Shown here: one piece after another, positions 16,890 to 25,794 of the stretch | Layout: each line of letters begins with the position of its first letter | How positions within the stretch are numbered: position 1 is the first letter of the stretch | DNA from: Larkinella knui | GTDB taxonomy: Bacteria; Bacteroidota; Bacteroidia; Cytophagales; Spirosomataceae | NCBI RefSeq assembly: GCF_003858645.1 | Contig: NZ_RQJP01000005.1 | Location: 124,001-188,000, forward strand | Reading direction: 5' to 3' | DNA length: 64,000 nucleotides | Notes under the pieces: generated by a model | The model's input: only the letters and a program-made list of their open reading frames with translations | Databases searched by the model: none | What the model was told of the DNA's origin: nothing | Translations under genes and position numbers: made by a program

Positions 16890-17789
16890 ATGAAAAAACG
16901 TATTCTTATCACCGGGTCCAACGGATTGCTCGGACAGAAATTGGTCGATTTGCTGACACAGAAGCCTGATGTTGAACTTATTGCCACAGCGCGTGGTGCC
17001 AATCGGTTACCGGAGTCCGACCGGTATTTGTACCAGCCTATGGACATCACCGACCGTCAGCAGGTGCTCGATGTGGTTGGGGAAGCCAAACCGGATGTGA
17101 TTATCCACACCGCGGCCATGACCAATGTGGATCAGTGCGAGTCGGAGAAAGAAGCCTGCTGGGCACAGAATGTGAAAGCCGTTGAGTATCTGGTGGAAGC
17201 CTGCCGCAGTAACGATGTGTTTCTGCTGCACGTTTCGACGGATTTTATCTTCGACGGAGCCGCTGGACCTTACACCGAAGAGGCCGAAGCTAATCCAATC
17301 AGTTTCTACGGCTGGAGCAAATATGCCGCCGAAAAAGTCGTTATTCACTCGGGTATTCAGTGGGCCATTGCCCGGACGGTTCTGGTCTACGGCATTGCCC
17401 ACGATATGAGCCGGAGTAACATTATTCTGTGGGTGAAAAAATCGCTGGAAGAAGGAAAGACGATCAAAGTTGTGACGGATCAATGGCGTACACCAACGCT
17501 GGCCGAAGATCTGGCGCTGGGCTGCTGGTTGATCGCCGATCAGGAAGCGGAGGGAATATATAACATTTCCGGGAAAGATTTTCTGAATCCCTACGAAATG
17601 GCCATCAAAACTGCCGACTACTTCCAGCTCGATAAGTCGCTGATTACGCAGGCCGATTCGTCGACGTTTTCGCAACCGGCGAAGCGCCCCCCGCGCACGG
17701 GTTTTGTGCTGGATAAACCGCGTCGCGTGTTGGGCTACGAACCCAAAAGCTTTGAAGAAGGCATCGCGGTTCTGGCCGCGCAGATTTAG
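16890..17789 (+). CDS. SDR-family sugar-nucleotide reductase, RmlD-like
   Basis: 299 residues of the extended short-chain dehydrogenase family. I start at the ATG at 16890 (MKKRILITGSNGLLGQKL) with the TGxxGxxG cofactor loop at the N-terminus. The active site has VSTDFIFDG and YGWSK (YxxxK). This pattern is closest to dTDP-4-dehydrorhamnose reductase (RmlD), but no rml genes are adjacent, so the substrate is open. The stop codon is directly abutted by a long palindrome at 17790. Confidence 0.82.
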   Translation: MKKRILITGSNGLLGQKLVDLLTQKPDVELIATARGANRLPESDRYLYQPMDITDRQQVLDVVGEAKPDVIIHTAAMTNVDQCESEKEACWAQNVKAVEYLVEACRSNDVFLLHVSTDFIFDGAAGPYTEEAEANPISFYGWSKYAAEKVVIHSGIQWAIARTVLVYGIAHDMSRSNIILWVKKSLEEGKTIKVVTDQWRTPTLAEDLALGCWLIADQEAEGIYNISGKDFLNPYEMAIKTADYFQLDKSLITQADSSTFSQPAKRPPRTGFVLDKPRRVLGYEPKSFEEGIAVLAAQI

Positions 17790-17918
17790 ATTCGGTTTAT
17801 GGTGGACGTACCCACGGACTTTAGTCCGTGCACCACGTTTAGAACTTCTAAGTGTTCGTATAAAAAACACGGACTAAAGTCCGTGGGTACATTCACCGTA
17901 AACCGAATACCGTAAACC
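17790..17918. repeat. Heptad palindrome carrying a class 2 REP core
   Basis: Arms 17790-17830 and 17868-17908 are complementary at 38 of 41 positions. The inner part of each arm is a self-complementary REP core, CACGGACTTTAGTCCGTG. The outer part is built of 7-bp words, clearest on the right: ATTCACC, GTAAACC, GAATACC, GTAAACC (17891-17918). The element starts directly after the RmlD-like stop codon. The REP core differs from the class at 12.5-14.6 kb, and no cognate RAYT is in the window. Confidence 0.85.
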
Positions 17919-17939
17919 TAAAAATCCTTTTGATTCGCT

Positions 17940-18374
17940 ATGAAATGGATCCTGTTTTTTGCTTTAGCCAGTATTTCGCTGAATGGTCTGGCGCAATTAC
18001 CGGCCGCCGGAAAACGCATCACCGGACCGGTTACAACGAAGCGCGGTATTGTGTTGAGGGCGGGCGATTCGGTTCGGTTTGGCGAGGGCGGTTTGCCTTC
18101 TGGCGGCTATCAGAATATCTATAGTTCTTTCGACAAGTTTGGCCAGAAAACCGCCGGTCTGGAAGAAGGATACGCTTATAAATACGCCACCATCAAAGAG
18201 TTTCGGGAGGTTGGCTCAGGCGATGACAAAAGGTACGTTGCGCTGGTCAGGCCGAAAGGCGGCATCAGCGTCAACTTCCGGGCCATCGATCTCGAACCGG
18301 CGATGGATGCCAAAGAAATAATCTCGATCAACGGAAAGGCCATCAGCAAACTGATTGTAAAAAAAACGATCTAA
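17940..18374 (+). CDS. Small secreted protein of unknown function
   Basis: 144 residues with a clear signal peptide (MKWILFFALASISLNGLAQ). The mature part is a small mixed domain with TTKRGIVLRAGDSVRFGEGG and a C-terminal beta-type stretch ending ISKLIVKKTI. No family is recognised; proteins of this shape occur in Bacteroidota as periplasmic hypothetical proteins. It ends 8 bp before the convergent gene at 18383. Confidence 0.7.
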   Translation: MKWILFFALASISLNGLAQLPAAGKRITGPVTTKRGIVLRAGDSVRFGEGGLPSGGYQNIYSSFDKFGQKTAGLEEGYAYKYATIKEFREVGSGDDKRYVALVRPKGGISVNFRAIDLEPAMDAKEIISINGKAISKLIVKKTI

Positions 18375-18382
18375 CCGGCACC

Positions 18383-19051
18383 TCATTGCACCGCCTGGTG
18401 GAAAGCCGTCCACGACTGGTCGAGCAATTGCCGGACATGCAGCCAATCGGATTCCTCCATGTGAGCATTTCGCGCATCCCGGTAGAGCATGGCTTCGGTC
18501 CGGTATTTTGCGTAGGGTTGAAAACCTTCAGCGGGCAGATGATACAGTAATCCGGCTTCCTCGGCCAGTAGTCGTTCCCATTCGGCGGGTGGATGCCGGT
18601 TTCGCTCCCGACGCACAATCCACCACTCCAGTTCAATCCGGGCCGCTTTCTGAACGTCGAACGGCGTTTTGCTCAGATTGTTGAGATACCCGAAATACTG
18701 TTCCAACTGCGGTAGCACCTTTTTATACTCCGCCCGATTTCGGCCGTCTTTAAAAACGAAGGCGGCTTTTCCAGCCCGGTACGCAATGGCAAACGACCGC
18801 CAGAACGGGGCGCCATACTGCGACCGCATCACGTCCGCCAGTTGAAAAAACAGCTTTGCCGGACGCCGGTCGTAGTAAGATCGCCACATGTCCGCTTCCA
18901 GCCGCGCCACTTCCCGGGCGTCGAACTGCCGGTGGTCGGCGGGTTGGTCGACCGTAAAATCCACGACAATCCAGGCCGTCAGCAGGAGAAACGACACCAA
19001 TAAAATTTGTTTTAAGGATACCTTCAAAGCAATTGCGTGGTGATGATTCAA
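18383..19051 (-). CDS. Membrane-anchored protein of unknown function
   Basis: Up to 222 residues. A single N-terminal hydrophobic segment (ILLVSFLLLTAWIVVDFTV) should anchor it in the inner membrane, with a helical, charged domain outside (DAREVARLEADMWRSYYDRRP, WWIVRRERNRHPPAEWERLL). No ATG is available near the start; TTG at 19051 or TTG at 19027 (just before the hydrophobic segment) are the options. I recognise no function. Confidence 0.7.
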   Translation of the reverse strand: MNHHHAIALKVSLKQILLVSFLLLTAWIVVDFTVDQPADHRQFDAREVARLEADMWRSYYDRRPAKLFFQLADVMRSQYGAPFWRSFAIAYRAGKAAFVFKDGRNRAEYKKVLPQLEQYFGYLNNLSKTPFDVQKAARIELEWWIVRRERNRHPPAEWERLLAEEAGLLYHLPAEGFQPYAKYRTEAMLYRDARNAHMEESDWLHVRQLLDQSWTAFHQAVQ

Positions 19052-19195
19052 TCAAGTTAACCGATATACCTGATTTTACGGCTATCCGGATTTAGAAAAG
19101 GGCGGTTTTCTCGTTTCCCATTCGCTATGGATTTGGCCAACCAGTAGATTCACGTCCTGCGCACCTTACGTAGACCATAAAACCGGACCCAGGAA

Positions 19196-21280
19196 ATGGA
19201 TGCGTTCTCAGCCAGTAAGACGAGTAGTTCTGCCGTTGGAAAAACGACCGGCCTGTGGTGGCCGGGTATTGTACTGATCCTTTTGTTTCGGGCCAACAGC
19301 CCGGTGTATGGCCAATCGAAAGCATCGGTAAAACAACCCATCCTGCAGGTCCGAACGGCAAAATTACTGGAAATCGGTGGGTTGAAATTCAAGGATCTCA
19401 ACAGAAATGGCCAGCTTGATCGCTACGAAGACTGGCGGCTGTCGGCCGAAGAACGAAGCAACGATTTGCTGGCTAAAATGTCAGTCGAGCAAAAAGTCGG
19501 ATTCATGCTCATCAGCACCACCCGCCTGAAAAACGACTGGTCGTTTGATACTCCAAAAACCAAGGAGCCCATAACAAGCGATTTCAACGAAGAAGACCTG
19601 GTGGCGGGCATGAATATGTTTACGCGAAAACCGCTGCCTGCGCCCATCATGAATGCCGCCGGTACGACCAAAGCCGTCACGCAATTTCACCTTCGTCACT
19701 TTATTCTGCGGGCCAATGTCAGCGCGAGAATGACGGCCGAATGGGCGAACAAGTTACAGGCACTTTGTGAAAGCGACGGGCTGGGCATACCGGCCATCGT
19801 GGCCTCCAATCCGCGCAACCACATTACGAATGCCCCGGCGATTGGCACCAGCGTTGGAAAAACCGTCTTCTCGACCTGGCCCGGCGAACTGGGTTTGTCG
19901 GCCATGCGGGATCTGAAACTCGTTCGGGAATTCGCCGATATTGCCCGTCAGGAATGGGCCGCCGTGGGGTTGCGAAAAGGCTACATGTACATGGCCGATT
20001 TGGCAACCGAACCCCGCTGGCAGCGCGTCGATGGCACTTTTGGGGAGAATGCGGACTGGACTGCGCAAATGATGACGCAGGTGATTTTGGGATTTCAGGG
20101 GCCTCAGTTGGGGCCGACGTCGGTGGCTTTAACAACCAAGCATTTTCCGGGTGGGGGAGCGGGCAAAGGAGGGCAGGACCCGCACTTTGAGTGGGGAAAG
20201 CAGGAGGTTTTTCCCGGCGGTATGCTGGAAAATAACCTGATTCCTTTCAAAGCCGCCATTGCCGCCGGAACGTCGGCCATCATGCCGTATTACTCGCTGC
20301 CAGTCGGCACCAAATACCCGCCTATTGCGTATGCCTACAACCGGGCGGTTCTTCATGATCTGCTCCGGACGCAGCTGGGCTTCAAGGGCATCATCAATTC
20401 CGATACCGGCCCCATTGAAATGATGCCGTGGGGAGCCGAGGACCTATCGATCAACGAACGCTACAAACGAACGCTGGAAGCGGGCGTCAACCTGTACTCG
20501 GGTACGGCTGATCCGGCCAATTTGCTGGAAACCGTCAGGAGTGGGATGGTGGCGATGAAGCTGGTGGACGATTCCGTTTTGCGGTTGCTGATGGAGAAAT
20601 TTGCGCTCGGCCTGTTCGAAAATCCGTATGTGGATGAAGCGGCCGCCGAACGACTGGTCGGAAACGCCAAATTTCAGGCACGCGCCGATCTGGCCCTGCG
20701 AAAATCCATTGTTTTGCTGCGGAATGAAACCAAAACCGTGCCGCTCAGGGCCAAAACGAAAGTCTACTTCGAATCATACCAGAAACGGAATGGCGCTACC
20801 GGGCCGGGTGATGTATTTACGGGGGGCGATGCCAGCTACCCCGTGGAGTTTGTCAAGACCCCCGAGGAGGCCGATGTGGTCCTGGTCTGGATTAAGCCCG
20901 CACCCAAATCTTTGTTCGGTTCCGACGGCTCACCGTTATACCTTTCTTTGTCAAAAAACGGTGTGGATGTGGCCTATATCAATCAGTTAACGGCCAAGAA
21001 ACCGACTATTCTGGCCGTTAACTACAGCAATCCGTGGGTAATCGATGAAATCTATAACCCGTCGACGATGGGGCATTTTAAAGCGGTTCTGGCCACGTTT
21101 GGTACCACGCCGGACGCCCTGCTGGACATTGTAACCGGTAAATTCAAGGCGACGGGTAAAATGCCGTTCACCACTCCGGTTTCCGAAGCAGCCGCCCAGA
21201 ATCAGAAAGAGGATGTGCCCGGTGATCGGGAAGGAGCTCATTACGCGCTGTTTAACTACAATGAAGGAATCTCTAACTGA
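19196..21280 (+). CDS. Glycoside hydrolase family 3 protein
   Basis: 694 residues with an N-terminal signal segment. An EF-hand-like loop DLNRNGQLDRYED lies near residue 67. The GH3 N-domain has KHFPGGG (315-321) and NSDTG with the presumed nucleophile D403; a GH3 C-domain follows to the end. Members act on beta-glucosides or related glycans in the periplasm or outside the cell. The exact substrate cannot be told. An AGGA ribosome-like site precedes the ATG. The GT87-like gene follows about 120 bp later on the same strand. Confidence 0.88.
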   Translation: MDAFSASKTSSSAVGKTTGLWWPGIVLILLFRANSPVYGQSKASVKQPILQVRTAKLLEIGGLKFKDLNRNGQLDRYEDWRLSAEERSNDLLAKMSVEQKVGFMLISTTRLKNDWSFDTPKTKEPITSDFNEEDLVAGMNMFTRKPLPAPIMNAAGTTKAVTQFHLRHFILRANVSARMTAEWANKLQALCESDGLGIPAIVASNPRNHITNAPAIGTSVGKTVFSTWPGELGLSAMRDLKLVREFADIARQEWAAVGLRKGYMYMADLATEPRWQRVDGTFGENADWTAQMMTQVILGFQGPQLGPTSVALTTKHFPGGGAGKGGQDPHFEWGKQEVFPGGMLENNLIPFKAAIAAGTSAIMPYYSLPVGTKYPPIAYAYNRAVLHDLLRTQLGFKGIINSDTGPIEMMPWGAEDLSINERYKRTLEAGVNLYSGTADPANLLETVRSGMVAMKLVDDSVLRLLMEKFALGLFENPYVDEAAAERLVGNAKFQARADLALRKSIVLLRNETKTVPLRAKTKVYFESYQKRNGATGPGDVFTGGDASYPVEFVKTPEEADVVLVWIKPAPKSLFGSDGSPLYLSLSKNGVDVAYINQLTAKKPTILAVNYSNPWVIDEIYNPSTMGHFKAVLATFGTTPDALLDIVTGKFKATGKMPFTTPVSEAAAQNQKEDVPGDREGAHYALFNYNEGISN

Positions 21281-21398
21281 GATAATGGCACCGATTGAGC
21301 GTCCGTCTGGCAATATCAAATCAAATTCGTTTTATTGCAGTTCGACAAAGGATAACGATTGCTCTGCAGGGTTATGCTGTACTTAACCCGCTATCGAG

Positions 21399-22631
21399 GT
21401 GACGATTAAAGAAAGTTCTTTCAAATGGGCCGTTGCGGCAATGGCCTTCTCGTTGCTGGTGTACAGTTTTCTGATGTGGCAACGAAAATCGGCTTCTGCA
21501 CAGGGCGATATGAAAGTGTATCATTCGATTGCCACACAGCTTTCGGAGGGGAAAATACCGTACCGTGATTTTACGGTAGAATACCCACCGCTGGCGCTGG
21601 TTCCGCTGGTAATGCCTCACCTGGTCTCGTTGGAAACGGACCTGGATTACCGGACCTATGCGTTTCTCTATACGCTGGATTCCCTGTTATTGATGCTGGC
21701 GTTTGCCGTGGTGTTGCTACAGGTGGCCCGGCGCTGGCCAAATGCGTTATCGCGCTGGCAACTGCTGAGTGTTTATTTGCTGTTTATCATTTTGAGCCGG
21801 GATTTTCTGCTCTGGCGATACGATTTATTCCCGGCCTTGCTTACGTTACTCGCTTTTTCAGCGGTGTTGCTCGGGCAACCGCTAAGGGCCGGAATCTGGC
21901 TGGGTCTGGCAATTACAGCCAAATTGTATCCTGTTATTCTGGTTCCGGTTATGCTGGTTTATTATGTAGTCGGAAGACAATACCGGGCATCGCTGGCGCT
22001 CTTGGCCGGAACCGGACTTTCCATTTTACTTGTGGTCGTGCCGATGATGATCCTGTCTGACAATCGGGTATTCTCATTTCTGACGTACCATCAATTGCGG
22101 GGTCTTCAAATCGAAAGCAGTGCAGCGGGATTGCTAATGATGGTGCATTTGCCGGATTTGACTCAGGTCAGCACCGAATTTAATTACGGCGCTTTTCATC
22201 TACTGGCCGCGGGTGTTGACCCGGTTTTGAAGGTGTTGCCGTGGCTATTTCTAGCGATTTTCGGCGGATTACTGGCGCTTTTCGCTTTTCGGCTCCAACG
22301 CGACTATCGGCGGAGCGGGGCGGTTTCCGCTGAAAGTCTGCTCGTCTGTTTGTTGGCGACCTTACTGATTTTTATCATCACCAACAAAGTATTTTCACCC
22401 CAGTACCTGATCTGGTTACTTCCGTTTGTGCTCTTTTTGCGTGTCCAACAAATCGCCGTCGTGGGCGTTATTTTTTTACTGACCAATCTGGTATATCCGG
22501 TATTTTACCCCCGGCTCGTTGATCCAACGGTTTTTGGCGTGCTGTTGCTGAACGGGCGAAATCTGCTCGTGATTGGGTTGTTGGTTCAACTGCTGAAAAA
22601 AGCCGGATGGATTCGTCGAGGGCCATTTTGA
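21399..22631 (+). CDS. GT87/DUF2029-like integral membrane glycosyltransferase
   Basis: 410 residues with about ten membrane segments. The first external loop has GDMKVYHSIATQLSEGKIPYRDFTVEYPPLAL, with acidic residues typical of polyprenyl-phosphate-sugar-dependent mannosyltransferases (GT-C fold). RDFLLWRYDLFPALLTLLA and SPQYLIWLLPF are also characteristic. The start is a GTG at 21399; the first in-frame ATG is 14 codons later inside the first membrane helix. It may extend lipid-linked glycans, but the product is unknown. Confidence 0.75.
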   Translation: MTIKESSFKWAVAAMAFSLLVYSFLMWQRKSASAQGDMKVYHSIATQLSEGKIPYRDFTVEYPPLALVPLVMPHLVSLETDLDYRTYAFLYTLDSLLLMLAFAVVLLQVARRWPNALSRWQLLSVYLLFIILSRDFLLWRYDLFPALLTLLAFSAVLLGQPLRAGIWLGLAITAKLYPVILVPVMLVYYVVGRQYRASLALLAGTGLSILLVVVPMMILSDNRVFSFLTYHQLRGLQIESSAAGLLMMVHLPDLTQVSTEFNYGAFHLLAAGVDPVLKVLPWLFLAIFGGLLALFAFRLQRDYRRSGAVSAESLLVCLLATLLIFIITNKVFSPQYLIWLLPFVLFLRVQQIAVVGVIFLLTNLVYPVFYPRLVDPTVFGVLLLNGRNLLVIGLLVQLLKKAGWIRRGPF

Positions 22632-22676
22632 AGCCGAAACCAATTACGTAACACCTTCTTGTTGATCCCGGTTGCA

Positions 22677-23090
22677 ATGAATTTTTTACTCAAAAAGCCG
22701 TATTTAAATAGTTGGTTAGCGATTCCAATCGTTCTTCTAACGGGCTTGTTTTCCGGCCAGCATACGTTAACCGTACAACTTTACGATACGTATTTTTTGA
22801 TTGATAGCACCTACTTTGTTCTGGCAGGATCAGCACTACTGTTCATAACTGGGGTAGCTTACTGGCTAATCAGGTTGAACCATAAAACGCCGAATTACCT
22901 GCTTGCCGTCATTCATCTTTTAGGGACTTTTATCCCGCTACTCCTGGTAGTCGGGCCGCTCTACAAAAATGACCCGTTGGGTGAACCGGTAGGGTTCCTC
23001 TTGAGTATGAGCGCTCTGCTAGTTAGCCAGTTCCTCTTTGGCGCTAGCATTTTGATTGCGCTCTTCCGCCAGCGAACCGATCGCAGCTAA
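22677..23090 (+). CDS. Small membrane protein resembling a piece of cytochrome oxidase subunit I
   Basis: 137 residues from the ATG at 22677, with four predicted membrane helices. The segment VQLYDTYFLIDSTYFVLAG followed by GVAYWLIRL looks like the conserved DTYYVVAHFHYVL...YWF part of haem-copper oxidase subunit I, but the ligand histidines are absent. So it cannot bind haem in the usual way. It may be a degenerate or repurposed fragment family. It follows the GT87-like gene on the same strand; function is unknown. Confidence 0.6.
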   Translation: MNFLLKKPYLNSWLAIPIVLLTGLFSGQHTLTVQLYDTYFLIDSTYFVLAGSALLFITGVAYWLIRLNHKTPNYLLAVIHLLGTFIPLLLVVGPLYKNDPLGEPVGFLLSMSALLVSQFLFGASILIALFRQRTDRS

Positions 23091-23151
23091 GAATTCCTAC
23101 CGAAAAGAGGGTTGATAATCGGGACACCGCATGACGGCTTTAGGCCCATTG

Positions 23152-23187
23152 CATCATAAAAAAGTCGGCAGGAAACGCCCTGCCGAC
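23152..23187 (-). terminator. Rho-independent terminator of the ECF/Gly-rich operon
   Basis: GTCGGCAGG (23164-23172) pairs with CCTGCCGAC (23179-23187) around a 6-nt loop. On the minus strand a run of six T follows. It lies just after the stop of the gene at 23204. Confidence 0.8.
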
Positions 23188-23203
23188 CGAAAAATACAAA
23201 CCC

Positions 23204-23653
23204 TCAAAGTTGCGTGGTTGTGGGTCCCGCCGGATTACCGGGCTCCGCTTGCCGGGATTCCTGCTCCCAGCCCCGGCCGAAACCGCGTGGGCCACAGCCG
23301 CCCCGCCATTGTTCCTTCATTTTTTGCTTGAACTGCTGGCGCTCTTCGGCCGTCATGTCCTGCCAGCGGTTCGACAGTTTCTCGCGCCAGTAGGCGTGTC
23401 GCGGGTGACCAAAGTGGCCACCGCCCCAACCCCCGCCACCGAATCGGCGCCCCCCCCAGCCTCCGCGAAAACCGACCAGCAGCCGGGTTAACAGCAGCAG
23501 ACCCAGGGCCTGAACGAAGGTGATGGTTGGCCCGGCAAACAGAACCGGCACCAGCCAGTTCCAAAGCCCCGAGACGGCCCAGCCAGCCGCCGTTACAAAC
23601 AGCGCGGCAAATGCCAGCATCCCCAATACTCTTTTAATCCAAAATCGTTTCAT
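23204..23653 (-). CDS. Gly/Arg-rich two-helix membrane protein
   Basis: 149 residues. Two hydrophobic segments (about 10-35 and 38-62, the second ITFVQALGLLLLTRLLVGF) precede a Gly-rich stretch GGWGGRRFGGGGWGGGHFG and a helical, charged segment with MTAEERQQFKQKMKEQW. The latter looks like the MTxEQRxxFR helices of small stress-linked envelope proteins. It is a paralogue of the gene at 23769 in the same ECF sigma operon and may be a target or modulator of that sigma factor. Function is unknown. Confidence 0.75.
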   Translation of the reverse strand: MKRFWIKRVLGMLAFAALFVTAAGWAVSGLWNWLVPVLFAGPTITFVQALGLLLLTRLLVGFRGGWGGRRFGGGGWGGGHFGHPRHAYWREKLSNRWQDMTAEERQQFKQKMKEQWRGGCGPRGFGRGWEQESRQAEPGNPAGPTTTQL

Positions 23654-23768
23654 GGTGTTAATTGGTTGTAATGTTTTCGTTTTGCCCCTAAATCCTCTAA
23701 ATAGGACTTTGCGTGTTTGGATAGTTCCGTGTCCAGGTCCCGTTTAGGGGATTTTGGGGCAGAAACGG

Positions 23769-24080
23769 TTATTGTTCCGACAATTGCCCGGTTTTCGACG
23801 GATGTGACGCCCGCTCATCCGGTTGGCAGACGGCGGCACGGTGGCGATCGAAACCGGGGTGTCCGCGCCAGTGGCCGCCGTGGGCACCGCCGAAGCCGCC
23901 AACCAGTAACCGGGTCAGAAAAAGCAGGCCAAGCGCCTGAACAAATCGAATTTTCGGTCCGTTAAAAACCGAGGGTACCAGCCAGTTCCAAAGCCGCATG
24001 ACGACCAGCGTTACCAGCATAAAGAGAGCAATTCCGAGGGCTAGAAAGCCCAGTCCTTTTAAAATCCACAGGGGTTCCAT
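23769..24080 (-). CDS. Paralogous Gly-rich two-helix membrane protein
   Basis: 103 residues. The helices LWNWLVPSVFNGPKIRFVQA and LGLLFLTRLLVGGFGG match those of the 23204 gene (WNWLVP, FVQALGLLxLTRLLVG), so the two are paralogues. It lacks the C-terminal EERQQFKQK-type helix and has a short His-rich tail instead. It starts 11 bp after the ECF sigma stop. Function is unknown; an inner-membrane role in the sigma response is plausible. Confidence 0.7.
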   Translation of the reverse strand: MEPLWILKGLGFLALGIALFMLVTLVVMRLWNWLVPSVFNGPKIRFVQALGLLFLTRLLVGGFGGAHGGHWRGHPGFDRHRAAVCQPDERASHPSKTGQLSEQ

Positions 24081-24091
24081 CGTTGTTGTGT

Positions 24092-24742
24092 TTAATTAGT
24101 GATCCATTCGTCGTATAAGCTCCGTAAACGCTCCCGGAGGTACAAAACCGCGTACCGTTTCCGCGACAGGAGGGTATTGATCGGAATACCGGTTTCGTCG
24201 GCCATCTCCCGAAAACTCTGCCCGTCCAGTTCATGGCGGACAAACACCTCGCGTTGTTCGGCGGGCAGTTCCGACACGGCTTCCATGACGGCTTCCATCA
24301 TCGCTTCCCGCATCAGTACTTCATCGGCGGTCAGGTCGTTGGCCGGCAGCAAACTGGCCATCAGCAGAGGTTCTCCATCGTCGTCGGCGTAGCCAGCTGA
24401 TTGCTCTTCCAGCGAAACCGGGCGCTTTTTTCGGTACCAGTCGACGATTTTCCGCCGGGCGACGGCAAACAGCCAGCCCGCCACATGCTCGATCGGTTGC
24501 GTCAGTTGATCGGCGGGCGATGGCAATTGGGTTCGCCGGTCAATTTCGGCCCAGTCCATCAACACATCCTGCAGCAAATCTTCGGCATCCTCGCGCGTCG
24601 GGAGCCGTCGACGGATAAAATCCAGCAGCCGGGGGCGTTCACGCTGAACCATCCGGGCCGCCCCGTCGGGTTGCCGCGGGTTCGGAGCTGAATTTTCAGT
24701 TCCTTCCGGATTGATGGGTACAGACAGTGCCACGTTTCTCAT
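24092..24742 (-). CDS. ECF sigma-70 factor
   Basis: 216 residues. Region 2 has RLPTREDAEDLLQDVLMDW with an HVAGWLFAVARRKIVDWYRKK segment; region 4 has LPAEQREVFVRHELDGQSFREMADETGIPINTLLSRKRYAVLYLRERL. It heads an operon with two Gly-rich membrane proteins. No typical anti-sigma with a zinc motif is seen nearby. Region 4 is followed by a short acidic tail (SLYDEWITN). Confidence 0.9.
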   Translation of the reverse strand: MRNVALSVPINPEGTENSAPNPRQPDGAARMVQRERPRLLDFIRRRLPTREDAEDLLQDVLMDWAEIDRRTQLPSPADQLTQPIEHVAGWLFAVARRKIVDWYRKKRPVSLEEQSAGYADDDGEPLLMASLLPANDLTADEVLMREAMMEAVMEAVSELPAEQREVFVRHELDGQSFREMADETGIPINTLLSRKRYAVLYLRERLRSLYDEWITN

Positions 24743-25169
24743 ACACTAGGGAAGTCGGATGAAAACAGCGGATATTGTACCGTCGGTGCCTAAAGCCGAA
24801 AAAAAGGGATAAATGGCGCAATGGACTCGATGGAAGGCATTTAAAGCCTAAGAATAAAGAAGTTGAAAACGGGACACAGGATGAAAATAGCGGTTTTCAA
24901 GTACCGTATCGCACGGTCTAGTTCTGGAAACGAAAAAAGAAAACGGGCTGACGTTTTCATTTAGAGTTGTTTTTCAGGAGATTCATACGGTTATTTTCCC
25001 GGCCGCGACCTTCATTTCCGCTTTGTAGGGCCCGCAGCGGTTTTCGGTTCTCATTTTTAATGTGAAACATTCCAAACGCCATACAATTAGCCGATCGATT
25101 GTATATATTTGTCATGGATTATTCCGTTAGTTTTTTGAATCTCACTACTTCTTTTACGTACCTAATTCT
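24743..25169. other. 427-bp divergent intergenic region
   Basis: It separates the ECF sigma operon (minus) from the GMC oxidoreductase pair (plus). Two similar direct blocks occur, GGATGAAAACAGCGG at 24757 and GGATGAAAATAGCGG at 24879, each followed about 9-14 nt later by GTACCGT. They could be binding sites of a regulator or promoter copies. One good -7 box lies at 25104. No gene is seen. Confidence 0.5.
25104..25111 (+). promoter_or_regulatory. -7 box of the GMC oxidoreductase operon
   Basis: TATATTTG is a full match to the Bacteroidota -7 consensus TAnnTTTG. The first gene starts 58 bp downstream. A clear -33 TTTG is not visible at the usual spacing. Confidence 0.5.
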
Positions 25170-25760
25170 ATGAACAGAAGAGATGCCTTGATGCGGGTTG
25201 CGGCTTTGATGGGAACCACCCTGGCGCTGCCTGCACTCGCGGATACGCTCGAAGCATCGGCCACCAGGCGGGCCTTTAGCGGAAAGCCTCTGTTGTTTAC
25301 GGCCGACCAGGACACGATGGTGGCTGAAATGACTGAAGTCATTATCCCCACGACCAGCACCCCCGGTGCGAAAGCCGCCAAGGTCAATGAAATCATTGAT
25401 ATAATACTGAAAGATTGTTATCCGCAAAAAGACCAGAAGCAATTTCTGGACGGATTGGCGCATACCAACAAACTGAGCCAGGAAGCGTATAGTAAAAACT
25501 TCGTGGAGCTCGATCCAAAGCAGCGCATCGAGATCATGACGAAACTCCAGGCCGAAGCTGCCGATGAGCGCAAAGCCATGGCTTCCATGCCGGCTGAAAA
25601 GCGGTATACGCCCTTCTTCAACACCCTGAAATCATTGACACTCAATGGCTATTTTACTTCGGAAATCGGCGCAACCCAGGCCCTGACGTACATTGCCGTT
25701 CCGGGCCGGTTCCAGGGTTGCATTGATTTGAAACCCGGCCAGAAAGCCTGGGCTACCTAG
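25170..25760 (+). CDS. Gluconate 2-dehydrogenase subunit 3-like protein
   Basis: 196 residues of the small subunit family that partners GMC oxidoreductases. The N-terminus MNRRDALMRVAALMGTTLALPALA resembles a Tat-type twin-Arg leader, suggesting co-export of the folded GMC enzyme. The body is helical with TEVIIPTTSTPGAKAAKVNEIID, typical of the family. The GMC gene follows 34 bp later. The small subunit likely chaperones or anchors the dehydrogenase; the substrate is unknown. Confidence 0.88.
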   Translation: MNRRDALMRVAALMGTTLALPALADTLEASATRRAFSGKPLLFTADQDTMVAEMTEVIIPTTSTPGAKAAKVNEIIDIILKDCYPQKDQKQFLDGLAHTNKLSQEAYSKNFVELDPKQRIEIMTKLQAEAADERKAMASMPAEKRYTPFFNTLKSLTLNGYFTSEIGATQALTYIAVPGRFQGCIDLKPGQKAWAT

Positions 25761-25794
25761 TTGCCATTCCTTGTACATTTTTTATTCGACTCAA

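Noticed and set aside
23769-23900. Frameshift in the second Gly-rich protein that would restore the missing tail
   Set aside because: Reading the other frames past the divergence point gave no sequence like the tail of the paralogue.
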